From: an uncultured Lachnospiraceae bacterium
GTDB taxonomy: Bacteria > Bacillota > Clostridia > Lachnospirales > Lachnospiraceae
Length of the DNA stretch: 8,662 nt
Assembly: GCA_902783305.1 (NCBI GenBank)
Contig: CACZQU010000306.1
Coordinates: 1 to 8,662 of the forward strand
Direction of reading: 5' to 3'
A program made the translations under genes and the position numbers. This document shows positions 1-8,450 of this stretch, piece after piece (the first letter of the stretch is position 1; the number at the start of each line of letters is the position of its first letter). The notes under the pieces were generated by a model. The model had not been told where the DNA came from and ran no database searches. It worked only from the letters and a program-made list of their open reading frames with translations.

Positions 1-113
1 ATTCTCTGTACCAGTACGGCTGTCTTCCCGGAACCGGCTGCCGCGCTGACCAGCAGGTTCGAGTCCCGCAGGCCGATCACTTTTTTCTGCTCATCCGTCC
101 AAAGAACCGGCAT
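1..113 (-). CDS. addA: ATP-dependent helicase/nuclease subunit A, N-terminal fragment
   Basis: This is the start of the helicase-nuclease subunit that pairs with AddB to process double-strand DNA breaks and load RecA. Only the first 37 codons are inside the window; the gene continues past the left edge. The N-terminus begins [13 protein letters not shown], followed by the Walker A motif [12 protein letters not shown] at about residues 25-36. This is the UvrD/Rep-type ATP-binding loop, preceded by the usual Q-motif-like 'T-x-E-Q' stretch. The ATG (111-113) lies inside the end of addB, giving a 23-base overlap, and has a clear AAGGAGG site (122-128) 8 bases upstream, within addB coding sequence. 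The overlap suggests translational coupling and equal production of the two subunits. Identity is inferred from motif plus position after addB; the nuclease domain and most helicase motifs cannot be seen. Confidence 0.93.
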   Translation of the reverse strand, partial: MPVLWTDEQKKVIGLRDSNLLVSAAAGSGKTAVLVQR

Positions 114-3100
114 CCCTGCGCCCTCCTTCCTCATTATCCTGCTCTGACGGGTCCGCCGCGCCTTCCTCCGGATCCTCTCCGGCTTCGATTCTTCTCCACA
201 CCTCCTCCGCATCCATCTTCCTCAGCGTGCGGAAGCGGTATCCCGGAATCCGCAGATCAAATCCGCAGGCTCCCTTCATCGGGCAGTACTCGCAGGCGTT
301 CTCCGATCCCAGGCGGTAAGGGGATGCCTCGCAATGCCCTTCCATGATTTTCTCCAGGGAATCCTCCATTTTCTGTCTTACATGGCGGATTAACGATGCA
401 AACTGCTCCCGCCCGGCGACATAGCTCATGGATCTTCTGGAAAGGCTTCCGTCCTGATTGAAGGTGACCGGAAGGGTCCGGCCGGTTCTGTCGATCCGGG
501 ATGAGACATCCTGGTCGGCGTGCACAAGACCATCCATTTTGAGGCGGGACACGACGGCATCCTCCAGGCGGGCATCTTCTGAGAGAGGCTGCAGCACCGG
601 ATCCTCGATATGGTAATAAAACATCCCGGCCGGAATCACCTCACAGCCCTGATGCTTTTCCTTTTCCGCCGCCAGTGCCGCATCCATATAGAGCACCAGC
701 TGAAGCTGAATGCCATGATAGATTTTTTCCAGGGAAAAATCTGTCCTTCCGGATTTGTAGTCGATTACCTTTACGTAGACCTTGTCCCCCTCCCGGGAAA
801 TATCCAGCCGGTCGATCTTGCCGCCTTCCACAGGTAACTCAAAGCTTTCCGGCTCAAAGTCACCGTTTCTGAGCTGTTCCTGGAGAACCCATACCGTCTT
901 CTTCAGGATCCTCTGGGTTCGCCGGATCATGTATTCGTCCCGGGCTGTAGAGTGCAGAATGGCATTTCCGTAATCTGCTGCCGCTTCCTCCACACACAGA
1001 TCTGCCAGACGGTCTCTCTCCTTTGGATCAAGCTGCGCCCAGCTTTTTCCTTCTTTCCTGAGGAGGACGGAAAAGCGCTCCAGGGCGCTGTGCATGACAT
1101 TTCCAAGATCCATTGCCCGAAACTCATATTCCGCCCTTTCGCAAAGCCGCAGACCGTAGGTCAGGAAATGGCGGAACGCACACTCCCCATACCGCTCCAG
1201 ACGTGTGGCGGCATAGGGTGAAATCTCCCCATACAGGATTTTCGCCGTATTCTTTCCGATGACATCGGAGGGCCGGCTGCAAAATGAGGCATCCACCAGT
1301 CTCCTGGCCGTTCCGGCATACCCGCCGCTTCTCAGATACCAGCTGTAAAGCTCCATAAACAGGGGATCCGACAGGCTGTCCTCACCTGCAAGAAGCCCTT
1401 TCTCCAGAACCGAAAAAGAATCACCCGGCAGTTCAACGGCATCAAGGCCCTCGCTGACAGGAGAAACCTCCATCTGAGGGAACATCCGGGTGAGGGTTTT
1501 GATCAGGGCTGCCGGGCGGAGGGTCTGTCCGCCCGCATCGGAGCTGCTGTAGGATAACGTCAGGAAGCGGGAAGGCTTCGTCAGGTTCAGATACAGGTAA
1601 AACTTTCCGATGGCAATCCGTTCCCTCGGGCCAGGAGCCAGCCGGATTCCGGCAGAAGCAAAATATTCCCTGTCGATCTGCGTCAGAAATCCTCCTGTCT
1701 CCGGATTTTTCGGAATGCTTCCCTCATTGACTCCCACGAAAAACAGCGCCTTGATTTCTCCCAGGCGGGAACGCTCCATATCCCCTACCAGAACCTGATC
1801 CACTCCCGGAGGAATCAGACCGATTTCCAGCTGGGAAAGCCCGGTTTCCAGAAGCTGGCAAAATGACAGACGGGAAATTCTTTCCTCCCCCATGATGGCG
1901 TCCATTTTTTCCAGCAGATCCGTCACCTGGTCAAAAATCTGAGAGTATTCCTTTTCCAGATCCTTCAGCCCCTTTTCCCGGAATCTCCCGCACTCTTCCA
2001 TAAGCTTTCCGCGGGCGTCACAGGCAAGGAGAAAATCCGTCAGAGACCGGCAATAAGCGCTGACCTCTCTTTTCCCGCTGCCAAAGGCCGCCGACAGGAC
2101 GGACAGCTCCTTCAGGAGCTCCTCCCGATAATGATCCAGCTCCGGGATTTCTTCCGGATCCACGGTTTTGCAGGTACGGATCCATTTCTCCGACCACTTT
2201 TTCTTTCCCCTGACCCCGGTTCCTCTCACATAATTCTCCATCCGGTCGGCCGCATCCGTCGGAACAGAGGAAAACCCGCTCCTCAGATAGCGGAAAATAC
2301 TCTCATAAGAGTAATTCCGGGTGACAATCTCGAGCGCCGCCCTTATCCATTCCACAAAAGGATTGCCGAGAACATTGCGTTTTTCATCGATGAAGCAAGG
2401 GATCCGCGCTTTGGAAAAAATGTTCTTTGCAATCGTTCCGTAATCCTCCAGATTCCCCGTGATCACGGCAATTTCTCCATAACGCAGTTCTTCCGTCCGC
2501 ACCAGACGGCGTATTCTCCTGGCCGCTTCCTCCATTTCCCTGACCGGATCATCTGCGAAGTAAACGCGGATTTCGTTCTGGGAGGAAGAAAAGACATGAT
2601 GGGAATACCGGAACAGATTTTTTTCCATGAATGCAAGAGCCGGAGCAGAAGAAAATCTCCTGCCCGATTTCAGGAAAACCGGAGGCTCCACCTTGTCGGC
2701 TTCCCGATACAACGATTCCGCCATCTCATGGCTCATATAGAACAACTGATGCAGCTTTCCGGATCCCCTGAGCGGTTCTTCAGGATCCATCGTGAGTGTC
2801 ACTCTCACTGCGCGGCACAAGGTAAAAAGCTCCTTCAGGACACTGATCTGTACCGGGGTAAAACCGGTAAAACCATCAAATACCATCGTGCTTCCTTTAA
2901 GGCGTCCGGAGCGCGGCAGAACCTGGAGCAGCACTTCCAGAAGCTCTTCGTTGGTCACACTGTGCCTCCCCAGATATTCCCGGAAGGAATCATAGATCAC
3001 CGACAGATCCCGAAGCTTCATGGCAAGAAGGGAATCCGGATCGGCTCCCTCCAGTATCTTCTGCAGATTGTCATGCCGGATTTCATATTGCATGAATTCT

Positions 3101-3480
3101 GAAATCAGGGATTTCGTCTCATCGATACATCCCGGCTTGTGAATCTGGGAGCCCAGATAGGAAAGCTCCGCTTTCCTTTCCTCGAGAAGCTTTTCCAGTA
3201 CCATGCTTTTACCGGAATCCTCCAGGATTTCCTCCGGCTCGCCTCCGGTTTCTTCGAAGATGCGGTATGCCAGGCGTTGAAAACTGAGGACATCGATATT
3301 CAGGATCCCGCCGTCCGGAGAGAGGGATACCAGCTTCTGTTGGGTTGACATTGTAAACTGTTCCGGCACAATGCAGTAAAACTGGCGTTCCGGTTCTCTC
3401 CTTGCTTCCTCAATCAGCTGATTGTAGGCATATGTCGATTTTCCGGATCCGGAACCTCCGATAATAAACTGAAGAGCCAT
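91..3480 (-). CDS. addB: ATP-dependent helicase/deoxyribonuclease subunit B (AddB)
   Basis: AddB is the second subunit of the AddAB helicase-nuclease, which resects double-strand breaks until a Chi site and replaces RecBCD in most Firmicutes. At 1129 residues it is close to the usual family length. It opens with an intact Walker A loop, [12 protein letters not shown] (about residues 8-19). The C-terminal RecB-like nuclease domain shows GNVMHSALE (His797), GKIDRLD (Asp890), the catalytic VIDYKSG (Asp908, Lys910) and QLQLVLY (Gln927, Tyr931). The four cysteines of the AddB iron-sulfur cluster are present: Cys767 in YGECAFR, then Cys1063, Cys1066 and Cys1072 in [10 protein letters not shown], bracketing the nuclease as in characterised AddB. 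The start has an AGAGGTG site a few bases upstream. It lies 40 bases after nadE and overlaps addA at its end. The last 30 or so residues are acidic and low in complexity. All key residues are intact, so an active enzyme is expected. Confidence 0.97.
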   Translation of the reverse strand: MALQFIIGGSGSGKSTYAYNQLIEEARREPERQFYCIVPEQFTMSTQQKLVSLSPDGGILNIDVLSFQRLAYRIFEETGGEPEEILEDSGKSMVLEKLLEERKAELSYLGSQIHKPGCIDETKSLISEFMQYEIRHDNLQKILEGADPDSLLAMKLRDLSVIYDSFREYLGRHSVTNEELLEVLLQVLPRSGRLKGSTMVFDGFTGFTPVQISVLKELFTLCRAVRVTLTMDPEEPLRGSGKLHQLFYMSHEMAESLYREADKVEPPVFLKSGRRFSSAPALAFMEKNLFRYSHHVFSSSQNEIRVYFADDPVREMEEAARRIRRLVRTEELRYGEIAVITGNLEDYGTIAKNIFSKARIPCFIDEKRNVLGNPFVEWIRAALEIVTRNYSYESIFRYLRSGFSSVPTDAADRMENYVRGTGVRGKKKWSEKWIRTCKTVDPEEIPELDHYREELLKELSVLSAAFGSGKREVSAYCRSLTDFLLACDARGKLMEECGRFREKGLKDLEKEYSQIFDQVTDLLEKMDAIMGEERISRLSFCQLLETGLSQLEIGLIPPGVDQVLVGDMERSRLGEIKALFFVGVNEGSIPKNPETGGFLTQIDREYFASAGIRLAPGPRERIAIGKFYLYLNLTKPSRFLTLSYSSSDAGGQTLRPAALIKTLTRMFPQMEVSPVSEGLDAVELPGDSFSVLEKGLLAGEDSLSDPLFMELYSWYLRSGGYAGTARRLVDASFCSRPSDVIGKNTAKILYGEISPYAATRLERYGECAFRHFLTYGLRLCERAEYEFRAMDLGNVMHSALERFSVLLRKEGKSWAQLDPKERDRLADLCVEEAAADYGNAILHSTARDEYMIRRTQRILKKTVWVLQEQLRNGDFEPESFELPVEGGKIDRLDISREGDKVYVKVIDYKSGRTDFSLEKIYHGIQLQLVLYMDAALAAEKEKHQGCEVIPAGMFYYHIEDPVLQPLSEDARLEDAVVSRLKMDGLVHADQDVSSRIDRTGRTLPVTFNQDGSLSRRSMSYVAGREQFASLIRHVRQKMEDSLEKIMEGHCEASPYRLGSENACEYCPMKGACGFDLRIPGYRFRTLRKMDAEEVWRRIEAGEDPEEGAADPSEQDNEEGGRRDAGSLDG
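122..128 (-). promoter_or_regulatory. Ribosome binding site of addA inside addB
   Basis: On the minus strand AAGGAGG sits 8 bases before the addA ATG and lies entirely within the last codons of addB. It fixes the addA start at 111-113 and shows that addA has its own ribosome site in addition to any coupling through the 23-base overlap. Confidence 0.85.
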
Positions 3481-3520
3481 TGTTCACCTCTGACAGATAT
3501 TGCGCGGTTTCCGCTTCCGA

Positions 3521-5443
3521 TCATTCCGCAGGACTCAGACTGTCCAACGCCTTCAGCCATATCGCCGCGCTGGCATCACTTGGCATTCTGAGGTCTCCTC
3601 TGGGAGACAGGGCTACGCTTCCCACCTTGGGACCGTCCGGAAGACAGGAGCGTTTGAACTGCTGGGCAAAAAAGCGGCGGTAAAAGGTTTTCAGCCATTT
3701 GAGAATCACGGCAGGGCTGAACTGTCCTTCAAAGGACCGGCAGGCCAGATAATAGATTTTTTCCGGGCTGAAGCCCATCCTGAGCATGTAATACAGGAAA
3801 TAATCGTGCAGCTCATAGGGGCCTACCAGATCCTCTGTCTTCTGGCTGATTTTCCCTTCCGAAGGAGGGAGAAGCTCCGGACTGACCGGTGTATCCAGGA
3901 TATCCGTCAGGATCTCCCGGATGGTTTCATCTTCGCTTTTCTCTGCGATATAACGCACAAGATGCCTGACCAGGGTCTTGGGTACGGAAGCATTTACTCC
4001 ATACATGGACATATGGTCGCCATTGTATGTGGCCCAGCCCAGTGCCAGCTCGGAGAGATCACCCGTACCGATCAGAAGCGCTCCTTCCATATTGGCCAGA
4101 TCCATCAGCACCTGTGTTCGCTCTCTCGCCTGGGAATTCTCATATGTGACATCGTGAACCGACGGATCGTGCCCGATATCCCGGAAGTGAAGGTTCACCG
4201 CCTGCGCTACCGGGATTTCCCTGAGCTCCGCCCCCAGTCCCTTTGCCAGGGAACAGGCATTGTGGTACGTCCGGTCCGTCGTCCCGAAGCAAGGCATGGT
4301 CACGCAGATCAGCTGTTCCCGTCCGATCCCCATCCTGTCGGCCGCCCTTGCCATCACCAGAAGGGCCAGTGTGGAATCGAGACCTCCGGACAGTCCGACG
4401 ATCATTCTGGAGCCGCGGATATGCTCCATTCTCTTTTTCAGTCCCATCATCTGGATGTTCAGAATATCCTCGCAGCGTTTTTCCCTGTCTGCCTGATCCA
4501 TCGGTACAAAGGGAAGCCTTGGATATCCCCTGGTCAGCCGGACAGCGCGCTTGCGAAGGGAAAACGATACCCTGTCTGCGTAAAAATCCCTGCCGGAGGG
4601 GAACGTGGTGATCCTCCGTCTCTCATCCACAAGCCGGCTCACGTCAATCTCCGAATACAGAATCCCGTTTCTGAACCGCTCGGACTCAGCAAGCAGCGTA
4701 CCGTTTTCGGCGATGAGATTATGGCCTCCAAAGACCAGATCCTGGGAAGATTCCCCTTCACCGCTGGATGCGTACACATATCCGCAGACCAGACGGGCAG
4801 ATTGTCCCGTTACCAGCATCCGCCTGTAGGAGTCCTTGCCGACCAGCTCATCGCTGGCCGAAAGATTGACGATCAATGTCGCTCCGGCCATCGCCAGCTC
4901 CACGCTGGGCGGAGCCGCGATCCACAGATCCTCACAGATCTCCGCTCCCACCACCAGCTCCGGCATCTCATCACACTGAAACAGAAGCTGCCTTGAGACC
5001 GGTACTGCCGCACCGTCAAGCTCCAGCATATCCTCCAGTCCTTCTCCGGAGGTAAAATGGCGCTGTTCATAAAACTCGTTGTAATTCGGAACAGCGGTTT
5101 TGGGGATCATTCCCAGCAGCTCCCCATGATTCATCACTGCCGCAGCATTATACAGCTTACCGGACACAACAACGGGCATTCCGACAAAAATCAGAGCATC
5201 TGTCTGCGCGGTCGCTCGAAGCAGATACCGCAGATTGTCCATCGCGCTCTCGAGCAGCTTGCTTTGCCAGAAAAGATCCCCACAGGTATACCCTGTCATA
5301 CACAGCTCGGGAAAAACCATTACCTGGACCTGTTTGCGTTCCATCAGCCGGATCAGGCGAAGGATTTCCTTCGCGTTCGCGTCACAGTCTGCTACTGTGA
5401 CATAAGGGGTTGCCGCCCCCACCTTGACAAAACCATATTTCAT
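3521..5443 (-). CDS. nadE: Glutamine-dependent NAD+ synthetase
   Basis: This cytoplasmic enzyme carries out the last step of NAD+ synthesis, amidating deamido-NAD+ with ammonia released from glutamine at the cost of ATP. It is the two-domain form, 640 residues. The N-terminal nitrilase-type glutaminase domain (about 1-280) has the full Glu-Lys-Cys triad: Glu46 in FPELCMTGYT, Lys115 in IPKTAVPNYNEF and Cys170 in GAEICEDLW. The C-terminal synthetase domain carries the PP-loop SGGLDSTLAL (about 352-361) and the family stretches LIGTGDLSELALGWATYNGD and MYGVNASVPKTL. These correspond in order and spacing to the well-studied Mycobacterium tuberculosis enzyme, so glutamine rather than free ammonia should be the nitrogen donor. 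An AGGAG site lies 6 bases before the ATG. The gene starts 17 bases after hslO and is followed 40 bases later by addB, so it is probably cotranscribed with both. Nothing appears truncated. Confidence 0.97.
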   Translation of the reverse strand: MKYGFVKVGAATPYVTVADCDANAKEILRLIRLMERKQVQVMVFPELCMTGYTCGDLFWQSKLLESAMDNLRYLLRATAQTDALIFVGMPVVVSGKLYNAAAVMNHGELLGMIPKTAVPNYNEFYEQRHFTSGEGLEDMLELDGAAVPVSRQLLFQCDEMPELVVGAEICEDLWIAAPPSVELAMAGATLIVNLSASDELVGKDSYRRMLVTGQSARLVCGYVYASSGEGESSQDLVFGGHNLIAENGTLLAESERFRNGILYSEIDVSRLVDERRRITTFPSGRDFYADRVSFSLRKRAVRLTRGYPRLPFVPMDQADREKRCEDILNIQMMGLKKRMEHIRGSRMIVGLSGGLDSTLALLVMARAADRMGIGREQLICVTMPCFGTTDRTYHNACSLAKGLGAELREIPVAQAVNLHFRDIGHDPSVHDVTYENSQARERTQVLMDLANMEGALLIGTGDLSELALGWATYNGDHMSMYGVNASVPKTLVRHLVRYIAEKSEDETIREILTDILDTPVSPELLPPSEGKISQKTEDLVGPYELHDYFLYYMLRMGFSPEKIYYLACRSFEGQFSPAVILKWLKTFYRRFFAQQFKRSCLPDGPKVGSVALSPRGDLRMPSDASAAIWLKALDSLSPAE

Positions 5444-5460
5444 TGCTCTCTCCTGATATT

Positions 5461-6342
5461 TTACGATTTCGCTTTTCTGAGGATGGTTTTCAGTTCTTCC
5501 ACGGAAAACTCATATGCGGTGTTGCAGAAATGACATTTCAGTTCCACCGGTTTTCCGTCCTGGATCATCTCATTGAGATCTTTGCGTCCTACACTGATCA
5601 ATGCCTTCTCCACCCTTTCACGGGAGCAGTTGCAGTAAAAGCGGACAGGCTGGGTGTCAATGATTTCCATATCAAACCCATTCAAAACCTTTTTCAACAG
5701 GTTTTCGGCTGTATGCCCTTCCTCGAGCAAGGCTGTTACCGAAGGAAGACCTGCGATATTGGCTTCCAGCTTCGCGATCGTCTCTTCCTGGGCAAAAGGC
5801 ATGACCTGGATAATAAATCCTCCGGCCTGCCGGACCGTGTTGTCCCTGTTCATCAGCACACCCAGGCCTACCGCGGAGGGAATCTGTTCGCTGGCGGCAA
5901 AATAATAGGTCAGATCTTCAGCAATCTCGCCGGACTGCAGGTCAACCTGACCACTGTAAGGCTCTTTCAGACCCAGGTCCTTAATCACCAGAAGCGTTCC
6001 GTTTCCCACAGCTCCGGAAACATCCAGTTTCCCGTTGGCTTTTGCATGGATCATGACCTCAGGGTTCCCCACATATCCCTTGACGTTTCCTCTGGAATCT
6101 GCCGTCACTGTCACAGACCGCAGCGGGCCATCCCCCTTGATCTGCAGCGTCAGAAGATCCTTATCCCCTTTCATCATCGCTCCCATCATCGCACCGCCGC
6201 TCATCAGACGTCCCAGGGCAGCTGTCGCAACAGGGCTGGTGTTGTGTCTCCTTCTGGCCTCCTCTGTCATCTGCGTGGTGAGAGCGCCAAAGGCCCTTAC
6301 CTGTTCATCGGCAGCCACCGCGCGTACAATATAGTCTTCCAT
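5461..6342 (-). CDS. hslO: Hsp33 family redox-regulated molecular chaperone
   Basis: Hsp33 is a cytoplasmic holdase that is inactive when reduced and zinc-bound. On oxidation it unfolds its C-terminal switch and binds aggregating proteins. The 293-residue length is typical. The N-terminal chaperone domain has characteristic stretches such as RRHNTSPVATAALGRL (about 31-46), MMGAMMKGDKDLLTLQIKGD (about 52-71) and GNPEV (about 92-96). The C-terminal zinc switch is complete: Cys237 and Cys239 (CNC), then Cys270 and Cys273 (CHFC), the CxC...CxxC pattern of redox-active family members. The ATG follows the methyltransferase stop by 4 bases, and its AAGGA site lies within the last codons of that gene, which supports one transcript and coupling. 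NAD+ synthetase follows 17 bases downstream. The identification rests on the whole-length family pattern plus the intact cysteines. Oxidative activation is family knowledge, not something the sequence proves. Confidence 0.97.
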   Translation of the reverse strand: MEDYIVRAVAADEQVRAFGALTTQMTEEARRRHNTSPVATAALGRLMSGGAMMGAMMKGDKDLLTLQIKGDGPLRSVTVTADSRGNVKGYVGNPEVMIHAKANGKLDVSGAVGNGTLLVIKDLGLKEPYSGQVDLQSGEIAEDLTYYFAASEQIPSAVGLGVLMNRDNTVRQAGGFIIQVMPFAQEETIAKLEANIAGLPSVTALLEEGHTAENLLKKVLNGFDMEIIDTQPVRFYCNCSRERVEKALISVGRKDLNEMIQDGKPVELKCHFCNTAYEFSVEELKTILRKAKS

Positions 6343-6346
6343 AGGT

Positions 6347-7123
6347 TTAATCCTTCCCTTGTTTTTTCTTTCCCTGCTCCATCGCGATAAAGGTCAGTCT
6401 CTCGCTGTCGGCGGCAGGAGCGTCAGTGGTATATCCATCGTAGACGGCGATCAGCTTCATCCCCGCCTCCTCCAGCAGTCTTTCCACCACCCTTTGAGGA
6501 AATGCTCTCTGGACATGAAGCTCCTCACTTTTTGCATATCTGCCGTCCGGCTCTCTCAGGAAAAGAGTGAGCAGATACGTGTTGGTCCTGGTATCCTCTT
6601 CATATTCATTTTCCCAGATGAAGCTGGAAACTTCCCGGTTTTCCGCAATGGTTCTCTCCCCGATGACATCCCGGTAGAGATATTCGGTATTCATGTCAAA
6701 TACAAACAAGCCTTCCGGATCGAGATAATTGTTGACCAGAGAAAAAATCTTTTTCAGTTCTTCCTCCTCCAGGATATAGTTCAGACAGTCACAGACACTC
6801 ACCACCGCGCGGACCGTTCCATACAGCTCAAAGGACTGCATCTGCTGGCACAGATACAGGATGTCTTTGCGGGAAGCTTCTCTTTTCTCCATCGCCTGCG
6901 CCAGCATCTCCCAGGAGCCGTCCACTCCGATCATGTCATACCCCGCATCGTCAAGAAGCTGGGTCATCCTCCCTGTCCCACAGCCCAGGTCCAGCACCAG
7001 GCCGTCATTTATCCCATACCGGGAAAGCATACTCACAAGATAAGAGGCCCACTCGTCATAGCAGACATTATCCATAAATTCATCATATACGCAGGCAAAT
7101 TTCGAATAACTGTTTTCCATCAT
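6347..7123 (-). CDS. Class I SAM-dependent methyltransferase, substrate unknown
   Basis: This is a Rossmann-fold methyltransferase of about 257 residues. The SAM-binding motif I is clear, LVLDLGCGTGRMTQLL (about 42-57). The acidic residue after strand 2 is Asp68 in MIGVDGSWEML, and the post-motif stretch is VVSVCDCLNYIL (about 107-118), similar to the small-molecule methyltransferase families Methyltransf_11/25. The N-terminal stretch YSKFACVYDEFMDN is typical of a common Firmicutes group of uncharacterised methyltransferases. The C-terminal half has a mixed strand region, ENEYEEDTRTNTY, probably for substrate binding, and a lysine-rich tail. Nothing identifies the methyl acceptor. Two adjacent ATGs open the gene; the ribosome site fits the second (7118-7120) better. 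It is the first gene of the probable operon and ends 4 bases before hslO. A role linked to hslO would be inference from position only. Confidence 0.88.
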   Translation of the reverse strand: MMENSYSKFACVYDEFMDNVCYDEWASYLVSMLSRYGINDGLVLDLGCGTGRMTQLLDDAGYDMIGVDGSWEMLAQAMEKREASRKDILYLCQQMQSFELYGTVRAVVSVCDCLNYILEEEELKKIFSLVNNYLDPEGLFVFDMNTEYLYRDVIGERTIAENREVSSFIWENEYEEDTRTNTYLLTLFLREPDGRYAKSEELHVQRAFPQRVVERLLEEAGMKLIAVYDGYTTDAPAADSERLTFIAMEQGKKKQGKD

Positions 7124-7124
7124 G

Positions 7125-7130
7125 CTCCTC
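7125..7130 (-). promoter_or_regulatory. Ribosome binding site deciding the methyltransferase start
   Basis: GAGGAG on the minus strand is followed by one base and then ATG ATG. The first ATG (7121-7123) is too close for normal initiation, with a 1-base gap. The second (7118-7120) has 4 bases and is the better start, which would shorten the protein by one residue. Confidence 0.6.
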
Positions 7131-7167
7131 TGTTATGATTGTCTGAAACTGTTCCGTCAAGCTGTTC

Positions 7168-7264
7168 AGGTACGCATCGGGCGCGGCGCTGACGCGCATT
7201 CCGGGTACGCCCGATGCCTGACTGCCAATGCTTTTGCACGCCTCGCGCAGCAGGTGCGCGAGGC
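7168..7264. repeat. Two GC-rich hairpins in the intergenic region
   Basis: The intergenic stretch 7124-7320 has no gene I can support with a start and ribosome site, but it is strongly structured. A perfect 10-base inverted repeat, GCATCGGGCG (7174-7183) and CGCCCGATGC (7208-7217), encloses a 24-base loop. Flanking CAG (7167-7169) and CTG (7218-7220) can extend the stem past a 4-base bulge. A second perfect 9-base stem, GCCTCGCGC (7240-7248) and GCGCGAGGC (7256-7264), has a 7-base loop. Neither is followed by a T-run on either strand, so they do not look like terminators. They lie between the lipoprotein terminator and the methyltransferase ribosome site, where they would form a leader structure if the operon starts upstream. 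The pattern suggests a dispersed palindromic intergenic repeat; copies elsewhere in the genome cannot be seen from here. Confidence 0.7.
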
Positions 7265-7323
7265 TGACTGAATCGTTACGGTTGTTTTACCATCCGCTGT
7301 ACAGGCATCCCGGTCACGGTAAT

Positions 7324-7370
7324 AAAAAAAACTGCCGGGAAGCGGAGTCTGTTCTCCTCCATCCCGGCAG
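7324..7370 (-). terminator. Intrinsic terminator of the lipoprotein gene
   Basis: Read on the minus strand, a perfect 9-base stem, CTGCCGGGA with TCCCGGCAG (7362-7370 and 7332-7340), is followed directly by eight Ts (7324-7331) and then ATT. A small inner stem, GGAG with CTCC (7354-7357 and 7344-7347), tightens the 21-base loop. It lies about 100 bases after the lipoprotein stop codon and marks the end of that unit, separating it from the methyltransferase-hslO-nadE-addBA operon. Confidence 0.93.
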
Positions 7371-7384
7371 GATATGCGCAAATA

Positions 7385-7402
7385 CCGGAATACCCGTTCC
7401 GG
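7385..7402. repeat. Small inverted repeat in the lipoprotein 3' untranslated region
   Basis: CCGGAA (7385-7390) and TTCCGG (7397-7402) form a perfect 6-base stem with a 6-base loop, between the lipoprotein stop and its terminator. There is no adjacent T-run. It may be an extra 3' stabilising hairpin, or chance. A 10-base palindrome, CAGGTACCTG, lies further upstream at 7450-7459. Confidence 0.45.
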
Positions 7403-7470
7403 ATACTACTTCCAGTGTCGTACCGTCAGAATATGTAACCCTTCCGTCACAGGTACCTGATCACAGCTCC

Positions 7471-8412
7471 TTACTGGTCGGATTCCCTGGGCATGAAGGC
7501 CACGTCGCCGGCCTCCCCGCCCCACCAATAATCTTCGTCGTTCTGGTCATAGACATCTTCATCGTTTTCAAACCGGTAGGAATTTCCAAAGCTGTCTGTC
7601 CAGCCGCCGTTTCCATCCGGAACAATCACAACAGGCTCCGCATCGGAATTGCGGTAAATCGTCCTGGTTGATCCTGTGTCAGAAAGCTGTTCATCCGTAT
7701 AGTCCGTGCTGCTCTGCGCTGAAGCAATGGCAGCACCTTCCTGCTCAATGGGTTCTCCCGTGGCAGCAGAGCTGATGGCAGAGCTGCTCATGACCTTGAA
7801 CGAATTGATGGACCGCATAATCCGGTCAAAGTTATCATCTGTCTTTACATTACCGGTAATGCTGTAATATTCATTCGGCGTCACAAAATAACGATAGATC
7901 GCGTAGGGATATCCTTCACTCTTGGAGGTATCCAGATAATGAACCGCGTAGGAATAAACATCGACAGAGCCGATACTGGTCGTTGTAAAATTCGTAATTT
8001 CAAAATCAGTACCCTCCACCATATTGGAGGCTGTCTCCATCGAAGCCGCAAGATCCCTGGTATTGGGAATCACCACCTTGTTCATCGCGTCTTCACCCTT
8101 ACCGTGAAGAATCAGGATTCCGCCCTTCTTCCTGGACTCAAAGCTCTGGATATTTTCTTCATCCGTCCTGACCTTCCAGCCTCTGTCCGGCAGTCTGATC
8201 GTGATGGAATGATCAGAGGATGTATAAACGCCATCCACAAGGTTCGGCGAAGGAGTCGGGGTCGGTGTATTCGCTATCGTAGGAACGGGAGTCGGAGTTT
8301 CGACGATGACATCCTCCGGTTCATTTTTCCCAAATTTCGGCAGACCACAGCCTGACAGGATACACGCTGTCAGTAACGTTGCAGTTGCAATCACGGCCGC
8401 TTTTCTATCCAT
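7471..8412 (-). CDS. Putative surface lipoprotein, function unknown
   Basis: This 313-residue protein is predicted to be exported and lipid-anchored to the outer face of the membrane. It starts with a short charged segment (MDRK), a hydrophobic stretch (about 5-18) and the lipobox LSGC with the modified Cys22. A Pro/Thr-rich linker follows (about 38-56, ETPTPVPT and TPTPTPSP). Residues about 60-208 look like one compact mixed alpha/beta domain, starting DGVYTSSDHSITIRLPDRGW and ending RIMRSINSFKV. That layout resembles PsbP-like or other ligand-binding lipoprotein domains, but I do not recognise the family. The tail (about 210-313) is low in complexity and strongly acidic, with DGNGGWTDSFGNSYRF and DVYDQNDEDYWWGG. 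The start is firm: AGGAGG lies 6 bases before the ATG. It has its own promoter and terminator, so it is a single-gene unit. No catalytic motif is visible. Confidence 0.87.
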   Translation of the reverse strand: MDRKAAVIATATLLTACILSGCGLPKFGKNEPEDVIVETPTPVPTIANTPTPTPSPNLVDGVYTSSDHSITIRLPDRGWKVRTDEENIQSFESRKKGGILILHGKGEDAMNKVVIPNTRDLAASMETASNMVEGTDFEITNFTTTSIGSVDVYSYAVHYLDTSKSEGYPYAIYRYFVTPNEYYSITGNVKTDDNFDRIMRSINSFKVMSSSAISSAATGEPIEQEGAAIASAQSSTDYTDEQLSDTGSTRTIYRNSDAEPVVIVPDGNGGWTDSFGNSYRFENDEDVYDQNDEDYWWGGEAGDVAFMPRESDQ

Positions 8413-8450
8413 ATTGCACCTCCTGCTCTCATATTCGTAAATACGTCAAT

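Noticed and set aside
2131..6390. Several long open frames on the plus strand, for example 3500-4996 and 5443-6390
   Set aside because: They lie opposite addB, nadE and hslO, whose full-length family motifs are intact. Their translations have no recognisable motif, and they follow from the GC-rich third positions of the true genes.
7132..7160. TTGACG with CATAAC 17 bases downstream, as a promoter for the methyltransferase operon
   Set aside because: The -10 box is weak, and transcription would start almost at the start codon, removing the ribosome site. It is not convincing without transcript mapping.
7166..7381. A 71-codon minus-strand frame in the intergenic region
   Set aside because: It begins within the loop and stem of the intrinsic terminator, runs through both hairpins, and has no ribosome site or family resemblance.
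8245..8301. Low-complexity repetitive DNA read as a microsatellite
   Set aside because: It simply encodes the Pro/Thr linker after the lipobox of the lipoprotein, a normal feature of such proteins.
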